Notes: generated by a model from the letters alone, not told the origin. Positions 1-9,383 are shown, numbered from the stretch's first letter. The stretch is 64,000 bases of DNA from Nannocystis punicea (GCF_026965555.1 NZ_CP114040.1:1674001-1738000), one strand, 5' to 3'. Translations and numbers: made by a program.

Positions 1-525
1 ATCGCGATGCGCTTCGAGGTCCGGGTCGAGGGGCTCTGCTGGCAGATGGACCCGGACAACGGTGCGCACAGGGGGAAGATCCCGCTCACGGCCGCGCCCG
101 CGCCGATGGATCGCCACTTCACCCGGCGCGTGCCGAGCTCGAAGGCGCGGCGGTGGCGGGCGCTGACGGTGCATTATGGGGCGCCCGAGCACCCGCCGGT
201 ACACGTCTATTACTCGGTCGATCGCCGCCTGCCGCACCGGCAGGCCCAGTGGGACGTCTTCGCCGGCGACCCCGAGGGATCGCCGACCTCATGGGTCCGG
301 ACCGCCGATCGCCGCGTCTTCGACTCGCCCTTCGTGCGCGAGCGGAATTGCGGGATCCCTTACTCCAACCCGTCCCCGGTCCTCGCATTCGTCCACGACG
401 GACGATTGCACTGGATCACCGTCGACGAGTCTTCGACGATCGAGGCCCGGATCTGGCGCTTCGACGAGGAAGCGCTCACCCCGGTCCGGGCGATCCCGGG
501 GAAGCTCTATACTCACTATTTCTGA
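1..525 (+). CDS. Hypothetical protein, probably 5' partial
   Basis: The reading frame is open to the left edge of the window and ends in TGA at 523-525. The first ATG is at 7, but the protein reads as already inside a domain there, so the true start is probably outside the window. The visible 172 residues are Arg/Trp/Pro-rich with no signal peptide and no membrane segment. I recognise no family. The gene converges with the gene ending at 573. Confidence 0.6.
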   Translation: MAMRFEVRVEGLCWQMDPDNGAHRGKIPLTAAPAPMDRHFTRRVPSSKARRWRALTVHYGAPEHPPVHVYYSVDRRLPHRQAQWDVFAGDPEGSPTSWVRTADRRVFDSPFVRERNCGIPYSNPSPVLAFVHDGRLHWITVDESSTIEARIWRFDEEALTPVRAIPGKLYTHYF

Positions 526-572
526 TGTGCGACGCGAACGCGACACCACCCGCAGAGCCGCGGGCGAGCGCG

Positions 573-1106
573 TCATTCCCAGCCGCGCTGTGAAGCGAGC
601 TGGCGCCTGCGCCGTGCCTGTCGCGGGGGTAGTTCGTCCGCGTCCTCGAGGTAGCGACGGACGCACGCCAGGGCCTCCTGGATCCGCAGACTCCAGGGGC
701 GAGCCGCGGCGAAGTCGAGCATCTCGACGAGGAGTTGATAGGCCGCCGGTTCGGCCGCTGGGATGGGGTTGCCGATGTGGGCGAGGACCCGTTCGCGGCC
801 GTCCCAGCGCTCGCCGTGGGCCGCGATCCCGTCGCGAGAGAAGACATCCCAGGCGTCGATCGGCTGGCGGAGGAGGCCAAGCGGTGGAGCGCTCTCGACC
901 GACGTGAGCATCACCCGCTCGGGCGCCGCGCCCTCGACCAGGACCTCGAGCTCGGCGAGGTCGCCCACACGCCGGACGGTGATCGCCACGTTCGCGTGAA
1001 AGGTCGGGCCATAGATGACGCGGAGCGCCTCACCGTCGTCGCCGAGGCGTTCGTCGGCGAGGGAGCGAAGGCCGAGCGTCTCGCGGAGGAAGGACGTGTC
1101 AACCAC
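573..1106 (-). CDS. Hypothetical protein (177 aa)
   Basis: This is a complete frame from ATG at 1106. The N-terminal half is an alternating hydrophobic/charged domain (VIYGPTFHANVAITVRR, then LAELEVLVEG), suggesting a small alpha/beta fold. The C-terminal half is helical and ends in an Arg-rich tail. There is no signal peptide. I do not recognise the family. It converges with the partial gene at the left edge, with 47 bp between the two stop codons. Confidence 0.6.
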   Translation of the reverse strand: MVDTSFLRETLGLRSLADERLGDDGEALRVIYGPTFHANVAITVRRVGDLAELEVLVEGAAPERVMLTSVESAPPLGLLRQPIDAWDVFSRDGIAAHGERWDGRERVLAHIGNPIPAAEPAAYQLLVEMLDFAAARPWSLRIQEALACVRRYLEDADELPPRQARRRRQLASQRGWE

Positions 1107-1288
1107 GCCCTGATCCTACAACACGCGAAGCGCCGATGTCGTCGGCGCGACGCGAACCTTTGACCCGCCACGTCCCCAGCCATGTCCGGAGCCACGGGCC
1201 GCGGCCAGCGACGCGCGCTGGTGGTGAACCGGCGTCGAGAACTCCGTCGCGTCGGCCGGCGCGGTCGTCGAGCCGACGAGCCCGCAGC

Positions 1289-1480
1289 GGCGCCGACGCG
1301 ACGAACAGGGGCAGCCCGAGCGGCCCGAGCCACGCCGGCATACAGCCTGTCTCTGCGAGCAGGTGACGCACGGCGGCGTGGCCGAGTGCGGCGGGGATCG
1401 CCGGCAGTGCGAACACGAGCGTCATCAGCGACCCGTGGAGCGTGAACGCGCGGTTGGACGTCGCCGGCGACACGAAGCGG
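1289..1480 (-). pseudogene. Fragment resembling cytochrome c oxidase subunit I
   Basis: On the minus strand this stretch translates to a membrane segment reading FTLHGSLMTLVFALPAIPAA followed by LGH. That closely resembles the early helix of haem-copper oxidase subunit I, where the family has F-T-x-H-G-x-x-M then a hydrophobic run and I-P-A-x-L-G-N. Nothing else of subunit I (about 500 aa in full) is present and the following residues diverge, so I read it as a relic of a ctaD-like gene. A degenerate 5-4-5 palindrome lies inside it at 1348-1361. The match rests on one motif. Confidence 0.35.
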
Positions 1481-1513
1481 GGCTGCCGTTCCGCGCGTGG
1501 CTGTGAGCGCGGG

Positions 1514-2776
1514 TCAGCGAGGACTGGCGACCTCGAAGGTCGGCGGGCGGCTGCCGGCGCGCCGGCGCGACCACACGGTCCATTCCCACTGGCTGACGCC
1601 GTCGAGGTCCTCGCCGTCGGCCGTGATCTCGCCCGACTCGTACAGGGCGACGAGCGTGTCGAGCAGCGACTCGAAGTCGTAGGCGACGATCTCGCGGTCG
1701 TTGTCGTCGTGCCAGAAGCCGACGAGCTCGTCGGCCTCGCCGCCGAACTCGCCGCTGGGGTCGAGGCAGATGTCGTTGCCCGACGGGTCGTGCAGCAACG
1801 GCAGCCAGGCCGGGTTCCACCACTGGGGCTCGTCGGCGAACCACTCGCGGCCCTGGGCGCGCCGGGCCAGGGCCTCGTCGACCGAATAGAGCGAGTAGAC
1901 GAACGCGATCGGCATGAACTCGCCGCCGCCGTCGTGCCAGGCCCACAGCTGGCGCAGCGCCGGCGGCAGCGGACGGCCGAGCTCGCGCTCGCAGGCGTCG
2001 AGCCGCGCCGGGTCGGCGCCGGGCCGCAGCTCGGCGTGGACGACGGGGGCATGGGTCGCGAGCCAGCGCTCGAGGCGAGCGAGCAGGCCGTCGACGCGGA
2101 CGCGCTGGGCCGCGGCCTCGCGCTCGCGCCACGCGAGCACCTCGGGGAGCCACGGCGGCGGCTCGTCGGGCGGCTCCGGCAGCCGCTCGGCCCACCGCCA
2201 GATCGCGTCGAGGTGAAAGAGGTACTGCGACTCCATCAGGGCGTCACGGGCCTCGCCGTCGACGCGGCGGAGCTCGCGGTCGAACGCGACGATCCGCAGG
2301 TGCGTCAGCATGTCGTCGTCGAGCGCGTACGCGTCGCGCCACAGGAGCGCGTCGTTGCGATCGTCGCGATCCTGCTCGACGCGCTCGACGAGCGCGGCCA
2401 GCGTGCGGCGGCGCGGGCCGGGGGGCAGCGCCTCGATGTAATTCGAAAAAGCGGCGCGCTGCTCCGGCGAGCCCTCCCCGTCGAGCACGCGCAGCATGTG
2501 GGCCGCCTGCGCGGGGTCGGCGAGGCCGCTCGCGCAGGCGCGCCGGGCCCTGAGGCGGCGCATCAAGTAGCGGGCGCGCACGAGGGTCCCGCGCTCGGGT
2601 CGATCCATGCTCGCGCCCCACAGGTGCTGCTCGTCGGACCTCGGCGACACGCCGGCGAGGAACGGGTAGCCGACCTCCTCCATCGTGAAGCGGCCGGTCG
2701 TCGGATCGAGCCGACACGCGTCGTTGAGCTCGAGGCCCAGGTTGATCATGTCGAGGTCGGGCCAGTGGATCTTCAT
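1514..2776 (-). CDS. SMI1/KNR4 (SUKH) domain protein
   Basis: A 420-residue cytoplasmic protein. I chose ATG 2776 (MKIHWPDLD) over an upstream ATG at 2803 because the extra nine residues look untranslated. Residues 1-230 are helical, repeat-like and of unknown function. The C-terminal ~150 residues look like a SUKH/SMI1-KNR4 domain: LERWLATH, then LGRPLPPALRQLWAWHDGGG, then WLPLLHDPSGNDICLDPSG, then a Trp-rich end. SUKH proteins in bacteria are often immunity proteins for contact-dependent toxins (family knowledge). No toxin gene is adjacent, so that role is only a possibility here. Confidence 0.75.
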   Translation of the reverse strand: MKIHWPDLDMINLGLELNDACRLDPTTGRFTMEEVGYPFLAGVSPRSDEQHLWGASMDRPERGTLVRARYLMRRLRARRACASGLADPAQAAHMLRVLDGEGSPEQRAAFSNYIEALPPGPRRRTLAALVERVEQDRDDRNDALLWRDAYALDDDMLTHLRIVAFDRELRRVDGEARDALMESQYLFHLDAIWRWAERLPEPPDEPPPWLPEVLAWREREAAAQRVRVDGLLARLERWLATHAPVVHAELRPGADPARLDACERELGRPLPPALRQLWAWHDGGGEFMPIAFVYSLYSVDEALARRAQGREWFADEPQWWNPAWLPLLHDPSGNDICLDPSGEFGGEADELVGFWHDDNDREIVAYDFESLLDTLVALYESGEITADGEDLDGVSQWEWTVWSRRRAGSRPPTFEVASPR

Positions 2777-3029
2777 CGGCGCCTGTGGGCGGCATCGTGG
2801 CACACGCCCATGACGTGACGACAGTACCCGCGGACCGCCTCGGCGCGGACAGCACGCTCGCTGGCCCGCACGTGCCGGGGCGCGATTGCGCGCCCTGCGC
2901 CGCTGCAGCTCGCCAATTCGGGCGCGGCGCTCCGCTCAGCGTGAAGGGCGCGACGGCCGGGCAAGCCGGGGTCGAGCGCCAGCTCGGCTAGATCCCGGGC
3001 GAGGCCCGCCGACGCGAGCCCGAGGGGCG

Positions 3030-4562
3030 ATGCCTACGGCTGCGAGCAATCGCTGGAGGGGGGTGCGGATCTACACGATCGGCCACTCGACGCGGACCTT
3101 CGACGAGTTGGTCGCGCTGCTGCGCGCGTTCGACGTCGCCGTGGTCGCGGACATCCGCACGATCCCTCGCTCGCGGCACAACCCGCAATTCAACGGCGAC
3201 GCGCTGCCGGCGGCCCTTCGGCGCCGGCGCCTGAAATACGTGCACCTCCCGCGTCTCGGAGGTCTGCGGCGCCCCGGCAAGGACGCGACGAACAGCGCGT
3301 GGCGCAATCAGAGCTTCAGGGGCTACGCCGATTATATGCAGACCGACGAATTCGCGGCCGGGCTGGCCGAGCTCCGCGCCTGGGCGGCGAAGGGTCGCGT
3401 CGCGCTGATGTGCGCGGAGGCGGTGCCGTGGCGTTGCCACCGCTCGCTCGTCGCCGACGCGCTCATGGCCCGCGGGGCCCAGGTCGAGCACATCACCGGC
3501 CTCTCGCGCTCCTCGCCGCATCGTATGACCGCCTTCGCGGTGGTCGAGGGCGCGCGGGTGACCTATCCGGGCGAGCGCGACGGCGGCGGGCCGCTCCCCA
3601 CACCCGCGCCGTTCCACCTCGAGGCGACCGTCCGGGTGCTGCAGCGTCGGCCGATCAATCGCGTCGACGTGTGGGACGACGGCCGTTATCGACGGGTGCT
3701 GACAGTCGCCGGAGAGCTCGTATTGGTCGAGGTCGAGGACCGCGGGACGGTCGACGCGCCCGACCTGCGATACGTGGTGTCGCACGGTGACGTTTCGCCG
3801 GCGGCGCGTCCGCAGCTCGCGGCCGCCTTGCGCAAGGTGCTCGGCCTCGACGTCGAGCCCGCGCCGTTGCTGCGGCTCACCACCGCCGATCGCAGGCTCC
3901 GCCCCACCGGCCTGGCGCTGCGCGGCATGCGGCCGCCGCGGTTCGCCGAATGGTTCGAGGTGTTCGCCAATGTGGTGCCGTTCCAACAGGTGAGCCTCGA
4001 CGCCGGCGCCGCGGTGGTCGCCCGCCTGGTCGAGCGCTTCGGCAGATCGATCGAGCACGCGGGTCGCCGCTTTCATGCCTTCCCGACCGCCCCGGCGGTC
4101 GCCGCGGCTCGCCTCGACACGCTGCGAGCGTGCGGTCTGAGCGCGCGCAAGGCCGAGGTGCTGCGCCACCTGGCCTGGGCGATCGCGTCCGGCGAGCTGG
4201 CGGAGGCGACGATCGCCGGCCTGACCACGCCCGACGCGCTCGCTACCCTCGGCGAGCTGCCCGGCATCGGCCCGTGGAGCGCCGCCCTGGTGCTGCTGCG
4301 CGGCCTCGGTCGCCTCGACGTGTTTCCGCCGGGCGACGTCGGGGTCGCCCGCGGCCTCCGCACGCTGACGCGCGTGGCCGCGGACGCTCCGCTGGACGTC
4401 GAGCGCTTCGGCGATCGTCGCGGCTACCTCTACTTCTGTGCGCTCGGGGGCGACATGTTGGCGCGGGGCCTGATTCACGCGGCGCCGCCGCCGAAGCGTG
4501 CGCCGGGCTCCGGCCGCTCGCTACGCGCCGGCACTGCGAGGACATCCAGGGGCCGGGTGTGA
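3030..4562 (+). CDS. DUF488 domain fused to AlkA-type DNA-3-methyladenine glycosylase
   Basis: A 510-residue fusion. Residues 11-165 are a DUF488 domain: IYTIGHSTRTFDEL, the DIRTIPRSRHNPQF stretch, and the Cys/His motif CAEAVPWRCHRS at 128-139. Residues ~190-490 are AlkA-like. They begin with the AlkA N-terminal strand region (FHLEATVRVLQRR). The helix-hairpin-helix LPGIGPWSAALVLLRGLG follows at ~410-427, with the catalytic-position aspartate in FPPGDVG (D436). The AlkA half should excise alkylated bases from DNA. The DUF488 role is unknown. ATG 3030 was chosen because homology begins right after it. The C-terminal ~20 residues are a basic tail. Confidence 0.85.
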   Translation: MPTAASNRWRGVRIYTIGHSTRTFDELVALLRAFDVAVVADIRTIPRSRHNPQFNGDALPAALRRRRLKYVHLPRLGGLRRPGKDATNSAWRNQSFRGYADYMQTDEFAAGLAELRAWAAKGRVALMCAEAVPWRCHRSLVADALMARGAQVEHITGLSRSSPHRMTAFAVVEGARVTYPGERDGGGPLPTPAPFHLEATVRVLQRRPINRVDVWDDGRYRRVLTVAGELVLVEVEDRGTVDAPDLRYVVSHGDVSPAARPQLAAALRKVLGLDVEPAPLLRLTTADRRLRPTGLALRGMRPPRFAEWFEVFANVVPFQQVSLDAGAAVVARLVERFGRSIEHAGRRFHAFPTAPAVAAARLDTLRACGLSARKAEVLRHLAWAIASGELAEATIAGLTTPDALATLGELPGIGPWSAALVLLRGLGRLDVFPPGDVGVARGLRTLTRVAADAPLDVERFGDRRGYLYFCALGGDMLARGLIHAAPPPKRAPGSGRSLRAGTARTSRGRV

Positions 4563-5251
4563 GCGCGGCGAGCCGACGACCGTGCGACGCTGCCGCGGCA
4601 AACCGCTGCCTGGGCACCATCTGTCTTGAAGGACAGATCGGCCCGACAGCACGCGCACGACCTCGTAGTCGAGACGGCGCGTGCCGAGCTCCGTCCTGTC
4701 CGCAACCATGACAGGGGCCGACAGATCGACGCGCGCGATGGACAACGCACTACGAGCAGGAGGTTCGCCACTACCCGGTCGCCGGGCTGTCGAGACAATC
4801 GAAGTAGGGACGGACTCGACATCACGCTCGGCGGTGGGCACTCGGTCGGCAGCCAGGCCAGGCGCCCGACATGAACCGGAGGACAGGCTGCTTCTCTCAC
4901 TCTACCGGCGAACTGCTGAAGCGCGACGCACAGGAACCTGTCTCTTCAAGCAGCTGTCGCGCCGCACGATCGCCGACCGGCGACGCTTCGGTCCATTCGT
5001 AGGAGCATCCGCGAGCGAAGGCGAGTTCCAGGATGCGCCAGGTCACGGGACACAGCATCCAGAGGATTCTCCGATACCGCTCGACCGTGCGGAATCCGCT
5101 CAGAAATTTCGTGCGCACCGCTCCGCCGCCGCAGGCAGGCCAGGCGCGAGTGCGCTTCGCCCACTGCGACCCGGAGGTCGCTTGCCGGTGGCGGCGATTC
5201 GTCGCACTCTGCCCGCGCATTTTCGCCGACCGCGAAGCACCGAGCCCGACC
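4563..5251. other. Non-coding stretch with two palindromes
   Basis: No convincing gene in either strand over 689 bp. It holds a near-perfect hairpin at 4619-4638 (7-bp arms ATCTGTC/GACAGAT) 57 bp after the glycosylase stop, and a degenerate member of the same 5-4-5 family at 4939-4952. The frame of the downstream carbonic anhydrase is open far upstream but carries no homology there. Confidence 0.5.
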
Positions 5252-5911
5252 ATGCCACAGACTCCCCCGTCCCCCCTTGAAGCGATGCGCCGGCTGATCG
5301 CCGGCAACGAACGCTACAAGAACGACACCCGCAGCGTCACCGCGCTGGCGAGCCAGCTGCAGCGCGGCGGGCTGGCAGCGGGTCAGAGCCCGTTTGCGAT
5401 CGTGCTGTGCTGCTCGGACTCGCGGGCGCCGGCCGAGATCCTGTTCGACCAGGGGCTCGGTGACCTGTTCGTGATCCGCGTCGCCGGCAACATCGTCGCG
5501 CCGTCCGGCATCGGCAGCGCCGAGTTCGCCGCGGCGACCTACGGCACCCGGCTCGTCGTCGTCATGGGGCACTCGTCGTGCGGTGCAGTGACGGCGACGC
5601 TCGAGGTGCTGCGCGGGGAGAGCACGGTGGCCAGCGACAACATCCGTGACATCGTCGACCGCATCCGCTCGTCGGCGCAGACGGTGCTCGAGGTCGGCAA
5701 GGGTCGCTCGCCCGAGCTTCAGCTCCGCGATGCGATCCGCGCCAACGTCCGCAACGCGGTCGATCACCTGCGTCACGGCAGCCGCATCCTCGAGGACATG
5801 GTCAACAGCGGGCAGATGGTGATCGTCGGCGCGGTGTACGACATCACCACGGGGCACGTCGACTTCCTCGACGTGCCTGCGGAGCTACGCGAGGCGCTGC
5901 CGCCTCAGTGA
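5252..5911 (+). CDS. Beta-class carbonic anhydrase
   Basis: Interconverts CO2 and bicarbonate. The 219-residue protein carries the full beta-class zinc site: C54, D56 and R58 in VLCCSDSRAP, then H107 and C110 in VVMGHSSCGAV. RVAGN at ~76-80 and IGSAEFAAATYG match the family core. Length fits a type II beta-CA. ATG 5252 is chosen because the alpha-helical N-terminus (PLEAMRRLIAGNERY) follows at once; the frame is open further upstream but low-complexity. There is no signal peptide, so it should be cytoplasmic. It appears monocistronic. Confidence 0.93.
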   Translation: MPQTPPSPLEAMRRLIAGNERYKNDTRSVTALASQLQRGGLAAGQSPFAIVLCCSDSRAPAEILFDQGLGDLFVIRVAGNIVAPSGIGSAEFAAATYGTRLVVVMGHSSCGAVTATLEVLRGESTVASDNIRDIVDRIRSSAQTVLEVGKGRSPELQLRDAIRANVRNAVDHLRHGSRILEDMVNSGQMVIVGAVYDITTGHVDFLDVPAELREALPPQ

Positions 5912-6073
5912 CGCGTCCGCCCCCGCGACGAGGCGCGCCGGGGTGAGCGCGCGACGCGAACGCGATCCTGCGCGCCCCCGAAGCGTCGCCGACGACGTGA
6001 GCGTCGACGTGAGCGTCGACGCTTCGTCGAGCGCCCGAGCCCCGGGGCGACCGCGCCCCGGCCTTCGGGTACG

Positions 6074-7060
6074 ATGCGGGCCACCATGACGCGACGATCG
6101 CCCACGACACGCGCCGAGGCGGGCCGGCTGATCGAGGCGCTCGTCGAACGACGCTTCGACGGGCCGCTGCCGCCGCTGTCGACGGCCGTCCTCATCGTCG
6201 AGTGGACCTCGCACCTCTGCGGCCTCGCGCTCGCCGAGACGCTGCCGCTTCAGGGGCGCGCCCTGTTCGCGTCGGGGTCGCTCGAACCCCGGGCCCGCGA
6301 GCACGCCGCGTGGCACCGCGAGGCGTTCTTCCACGAGCTCGGCGCGCCGTTCGGCCTGTCCGCCCGCGCCGTGCTCGCCGCAGTGCGGGCCCGAAAGTTC
6401 CCGCTCGTGCCGCCGCGTCCGATCGGCGGCTATGAGTATCTCGGAGCGTTCAGGTGTAGCGGCGTGCTCGATGTGGCCGACCCGTGCCACCTGCGCAAGG
6501 CGAGCCGCATGCCGGCCAGCATCTTCGCGCTGTCGTCCACCGTCGAGGCGCTCGCGGGGCCGTGGCAGGTGTTCGTGCGTGCCGGCGTCGGGGAGGACGC
6601 CGACTGTACCGCCGAGCTCGCGGTGATCCACGCTGACGGCGTCGACGTCGTCGCAGCGGAGCAGATCGGCACGATCGGCGTCGACGCCGGCATGGCTGGT
6701 GTATTCGACCGGACCTGCCCCGAGCCGGCGCAGACCGAGCTCCACGTCGAGGGGGTCGTGCACGGGCTCGGCGCCTTCGCGTTCTCGGGCCACGGCGACG
6801 GCCTGTACCCGGTGTTCGTCGGCAAGGCGCTCGGTCGCGTCGCCAAGCTGAGGATCGTGTTCATCGCCGAGCACCCGGAGCGCGACGCGACCGTGCCGCC
6901 GCGGGCGAGCAGGCGTTACGCGAGCTCGGAGGTGTTCGCGGTCGGTGACGTCGTCGACCACCCGAAGTTCGGCGCCGGCTCGGTGATCCGCGTGGTCGAC
7001 GGAAAGATCGAGGTCGAGTTCGACGACGAGGTGCGGACGCTCATCCACGGCAGGCGGTAG
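6074..7060 (+). CDS. DUF4241-like protein with C-terminal small beta-barrel
   Basis: A 328-residue cytoplasmic protein. The middle part resembles DUF4241: VLDVADPCHLR, a later TIGVDAGMAGVFD block, then FSGHGDGLYPVFVGKALG, where the family has a G-D-G-x-Y-P-V core. The last ~45 residues (VGDVVDHPKFGAGSVIRVVD, then EVEFDDEV) form a small barrel like those at the ends of UvrD/CarD-type proteins and many myxobacterial hypotheticals. The start may be ATG 6074 or 6086; no strong ribosome site favours either. It converges with the lipoprotein ending at 7270. Confidence 0.6.
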   Translation: MRATMTRRSPTTRAEAGRLIEALVERRFDGPLPPLSTAVLIVEWTSHLCGLALAETLPLQGRALFASGSLEPRAREHAAWHREAFFHELGAPFGLSARAVLAAVRARKFPLVPPRPIGGYEYLGAFRCSGVLDVADPCHLRKASRMPASIFALSSTVEALAGPWQVFVRAGVGEDADCTAELAVIHADGVDVVAAEQIGTIGVDAGMAGVFDRTCPEPAQTELHVEGVVHGLGAFAFSGHGDGLYPVFVGKALGRVAKLRIVFIAEHPERDATVPPRASRRYASSEVFAVGDVVDHPKFGAGSVIRVVDGKIEVEFDDEVRTLIHGRR

Positions 7061-7191
7061 GGGACCGCTCGTGTGCGTGCTCGCCGGGCTTCCAGGCCCG
7101 GCCGCTCGCAGTCGACGGCGATCTGCGCCCTCTCTGACTCGCGTCGCCGCAGACATCTCCGGGCGGTCTCTTATTATTGAGACGTTGTATA

Positions 7192-7205
7192 TGTCCGATT
7201 GGACA
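7192..7205. repeat. Palindrome TGTCC-GATT-GGACA (5-4-5 family)
   Basis: A perfect copy of the window-wide palindrome, extended by one pair to ATGTCC/GGACAT. It lies between two convergent genes (stops at 7060 and 7270), where a bidirectional terminator would sit. There is no T-tract on either side, so a classic intrinsic terminator is not obvious. Confidence 0.8.
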
Positions 7206-7269
7206 TGACCTGAGAGACAGAGAGGAGGATGGCGGAGACGCGGCTCCGGGAGCCAGCCCTTGTCTCCCG

Positions 7270-8712
7270 CTATTCGGCGGCAGGGCGGGCAATCCACACG
7301 CCCGAGCGTTCACCGTCGAAGATTTGGTAGGCGATCGTGTCCCGGTCGACGAGCGGGCTGAACCAGCCGAACAGGGGGTGCGGCAGGTGGACGCGGTCGT
7401 CGAGCCGATGCTCGGCGAGGGTGAGCGGATCGACGAGGACGAGCTCGCCGAGCCCCTCGGCATCAGCGTCGACGACGGTGTAGGTGCGGCCGTCGCCGAG
7501 GCGCCCCGGGGGTGCGGTGATGCGCGCCGCACGTAGCTCGGGCTCGCCGCCGTCGAAGGGGTAGTGCCACAGCTCGAGGTGTCCGTCGGGCCCGGACGCG
7601 GGCTCGCGGAGCATCAGCATGCCGTCGGAGCCCCGGCTGTACAGGCTCCCGGGGTCGCGGGTGACGAGGGTCTCCGTGCCGGCGACAGGGTTCCGGATGT
7701 ACCAGCCGCCATCCTCTCCCTCCATCAGCCAGCGGTCTTCGGAGAATAGGGAGACAAGGCGCCGGCCCGCCGGGATCTCGGTCTCCGTGAGCGACGGCAG
7801 GGCGACCGTGCGTCCGCCGGCGAAGCGGCCGGCCGAGAGCTCGACGCGCTCCTCGTACTCATACAACCGCGCAGCGAAGGCGTGGGGCGCCTCGGCGAGG
7901 ACCGTGTCGATACCCGAGCGGCGATCGCGGAGGACGAGGTCGCCCGGGGGACCCTCGGGGTCGTCGCTACCGGTGAGCCGGTCCTCCCAGATGAGATAGC
8001 GGCCGTCGACCCCGGCGTTGAAGCGCGTGACGGCGGCCTGGACGACGGAGAGCTCGCCGTCCGGGAGGTCGATCTGGAGGAGGTTGCCGTCGAGGTCGAG
8101 CGCGAGGAGCTCGTCCTCGTCGGTGACGACAACCTCCCGGTGATCGATCGAATCGACGAGGACGGTCGGTTCGATGGGTCCGGCGTCGAGATCGGCGGGG
8201 TAGGAGTAAAAGAGCAGGCGGGCGGCGTCGTCGGTGGTTTCGACTTTGCGGACGATGCCATGGCTGGTCCAGACGGCGCTGTCGCAGCCGTCCGACACGA
8301 GGAGCCGCGGAGGGGTCACCCCGGCAGGATCGAGGACGAAGAGGTCGCCCGATACCTCGCCGCGGCAGCCGAACAGCGCCCCAGGGAACTGCTCGCGCGC
8401 GAACACGTTGCGGATGTCGTCGGCGATGAAGCGGCGCTCCTCGCCGCACAGACCGGCGCTGGACACGGTCGCGGTCGCGGGCGCAGGCGAACCCGGGAAC
8501 TCGGTCTTACCCGTGCCGGCGATGAAGTAGAGGCGCTCGCCGATTCGAACGTCGCCGAGTGGATGAAGCCTCTCTCCGGGCTCGAGCGCGAACAGCCGAT
8601 GCGGGCCAGGGGTGCCGCAGATCTCCTCGAACAATGGATCCGTGGCCGACTCGGGGCCGCAAGCGACGACGAGCAGCGCGCCGACAGACACAGCGAAGGA
8701 CGACCGGTGCAT
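7270..8712 (-). CDS. Secreted lipoprotein, probable beta-propeller
   Basis: A 480-residue protein starting at ATG 8712 with a lipoprotein signal peptide (MHRSSFAVSVGALLVVACG, lipobox VVAC). The rest is repeated short strand units rich in Asp and Gly (VLVDSIDHREVVVTDEDELL, LALDLDGNLLQIDLPDGELS and similar), consistent with a WD40/TolB-like propeller. No enzyme motif is visible. It should be anchored in the outer membrane or periplasm. I recognise no specific family. Confidence 0.7.
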   Translation of the reverse strand: MHRSSFAVSVGALLVVACGPESATDPLFEEICGTPGPHRLFALEPGERLHPLGDVRIGERLYFIAGTGKTEFPGSPAPATATVSSAGLCGEERRFIADDIRNVFAREQFPGALFGCRGEVSGDLFVLDPAGVTPPRLLVSDGCDSAVWTSHGIVRKVETTDDAARLLFYSYPADLDAGPIEPTVLVDSIDHREVVVTDEDELLALDLDGNLLQIDLPDGELSVVQAAVTRFNAGVDGRYLIWEDRLTGSDDPEGPPGDLVLRDRRSGIDTVLAEAPHAFAARLYEYEERVELSAGRFAGGRTVALPSLTETEIPAGRRLVSLFSEDRWLMEGEDGGWYIRNPVAGTETLVTRDPGSLYSRGSDGMLMLREPASGPDGHLELWHYPFDGGEPELRAARITAPPGRLGDGRTYTVVDADAEGLGELVLVDPLTLAEHRLDDRVHLPHPLFGWFSPLVDRDTIAYQIFDGERSGVWIARPAAE

Positions 8713-8801
8713 CACGCCAACAGTAGTGCACGCGCGAGGGGGTCGGCAAGCGCGGGCCTCCCGCGGGCTGTGGCACGGGGGGACGCCCGATGCATCGACT
8801 G

Positions 8802-9115
8802 CGACCGGAAGAGAGCCCCCGACACCTGGTGCAGATTGGTCAACTCGACGCAAGCGCCGGCTGCTTCGCCGGCGCGCGCGCGCTCGAGGACCTTCACGAG
8901 CCGCGTCACGTCGATCTCGAGCGGTGCGCGGTGCATCTCCTTTCCGGCTGTCACGCAGCTCGGGACGTCCCCCTTCTCGCACGCTGCTTCGCACGAAGAG
9001 ACATCGCTGCAGACGATGGCCCCGGGCGTGGGGCCGGCTCCGGCTCGGGTTTGGGCAGCTCGGCGTTGCACGCACAGCCGAGCACGAACAGCAGGCCAAG
9101 CGAAAGGCGAATCAC
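8802..9115 (-). pseudogene. Frameshifted Sel1-like lipoprotein relic
   Basis: Reading the minus strand from GTG 9115 gives a clean lipoprotein signal peptide (VIRLSLGLLFVLGCACN) and a Pro/Glu linker. The frame is then lost near 9020. The -1 frame continues with IVCSDVSSCEAACEKGDVPS and CVTAGKEMHR, which look like the Cys-rich Sel1-like repeats common in secreted myxobacterial proteins. The repeat stops early (around 8802), running into the next gene's upstream region. I read it as a frameshifted, truncated gene; a sequencing error at the G-run near 9020 is possible. Confidence 0.5.
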
Positions 9116-9368
9116 CGGCGAAGTCTACAAGAGCGCGGCCCGTGTGGAGTGGGGGGCCATGACCGCCCTCGAGGACCGCGTCCGGACGAGCCTCCTGTCG
9201 GCGTGCCGACCAACGCCGGGCGAGTCGGGAGGCGGTCGCTCCCCGAGCGGCAACGCAACGCCATGGACAACGGGCAGCATCACGCTCGCCGGGTGGACAC
9301 GCTCCTCTCACGCTGGCGACCTGTCGGTTACGGCGAGCATTGTGTCCGGAGTCGACCGTTCGCCGAGC

Positions 9369-9374
9369 TATACT
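9369..9374 (+). promoter_or_regulatory. -10-like box TATACT before the intron
   Basis: TATACT lies 9 nt before the inferred first base of the group II intron. If the intron is spliced out of the RNA, this box sits about 20 nt from the GTG start of the Kazal lipoprotein at 11414. I see no good -35 match at 16-18 bp spacing, so this is tentative. Confidence 0.3.
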
Positions 9375-9383
9375 GGCGGGGTG

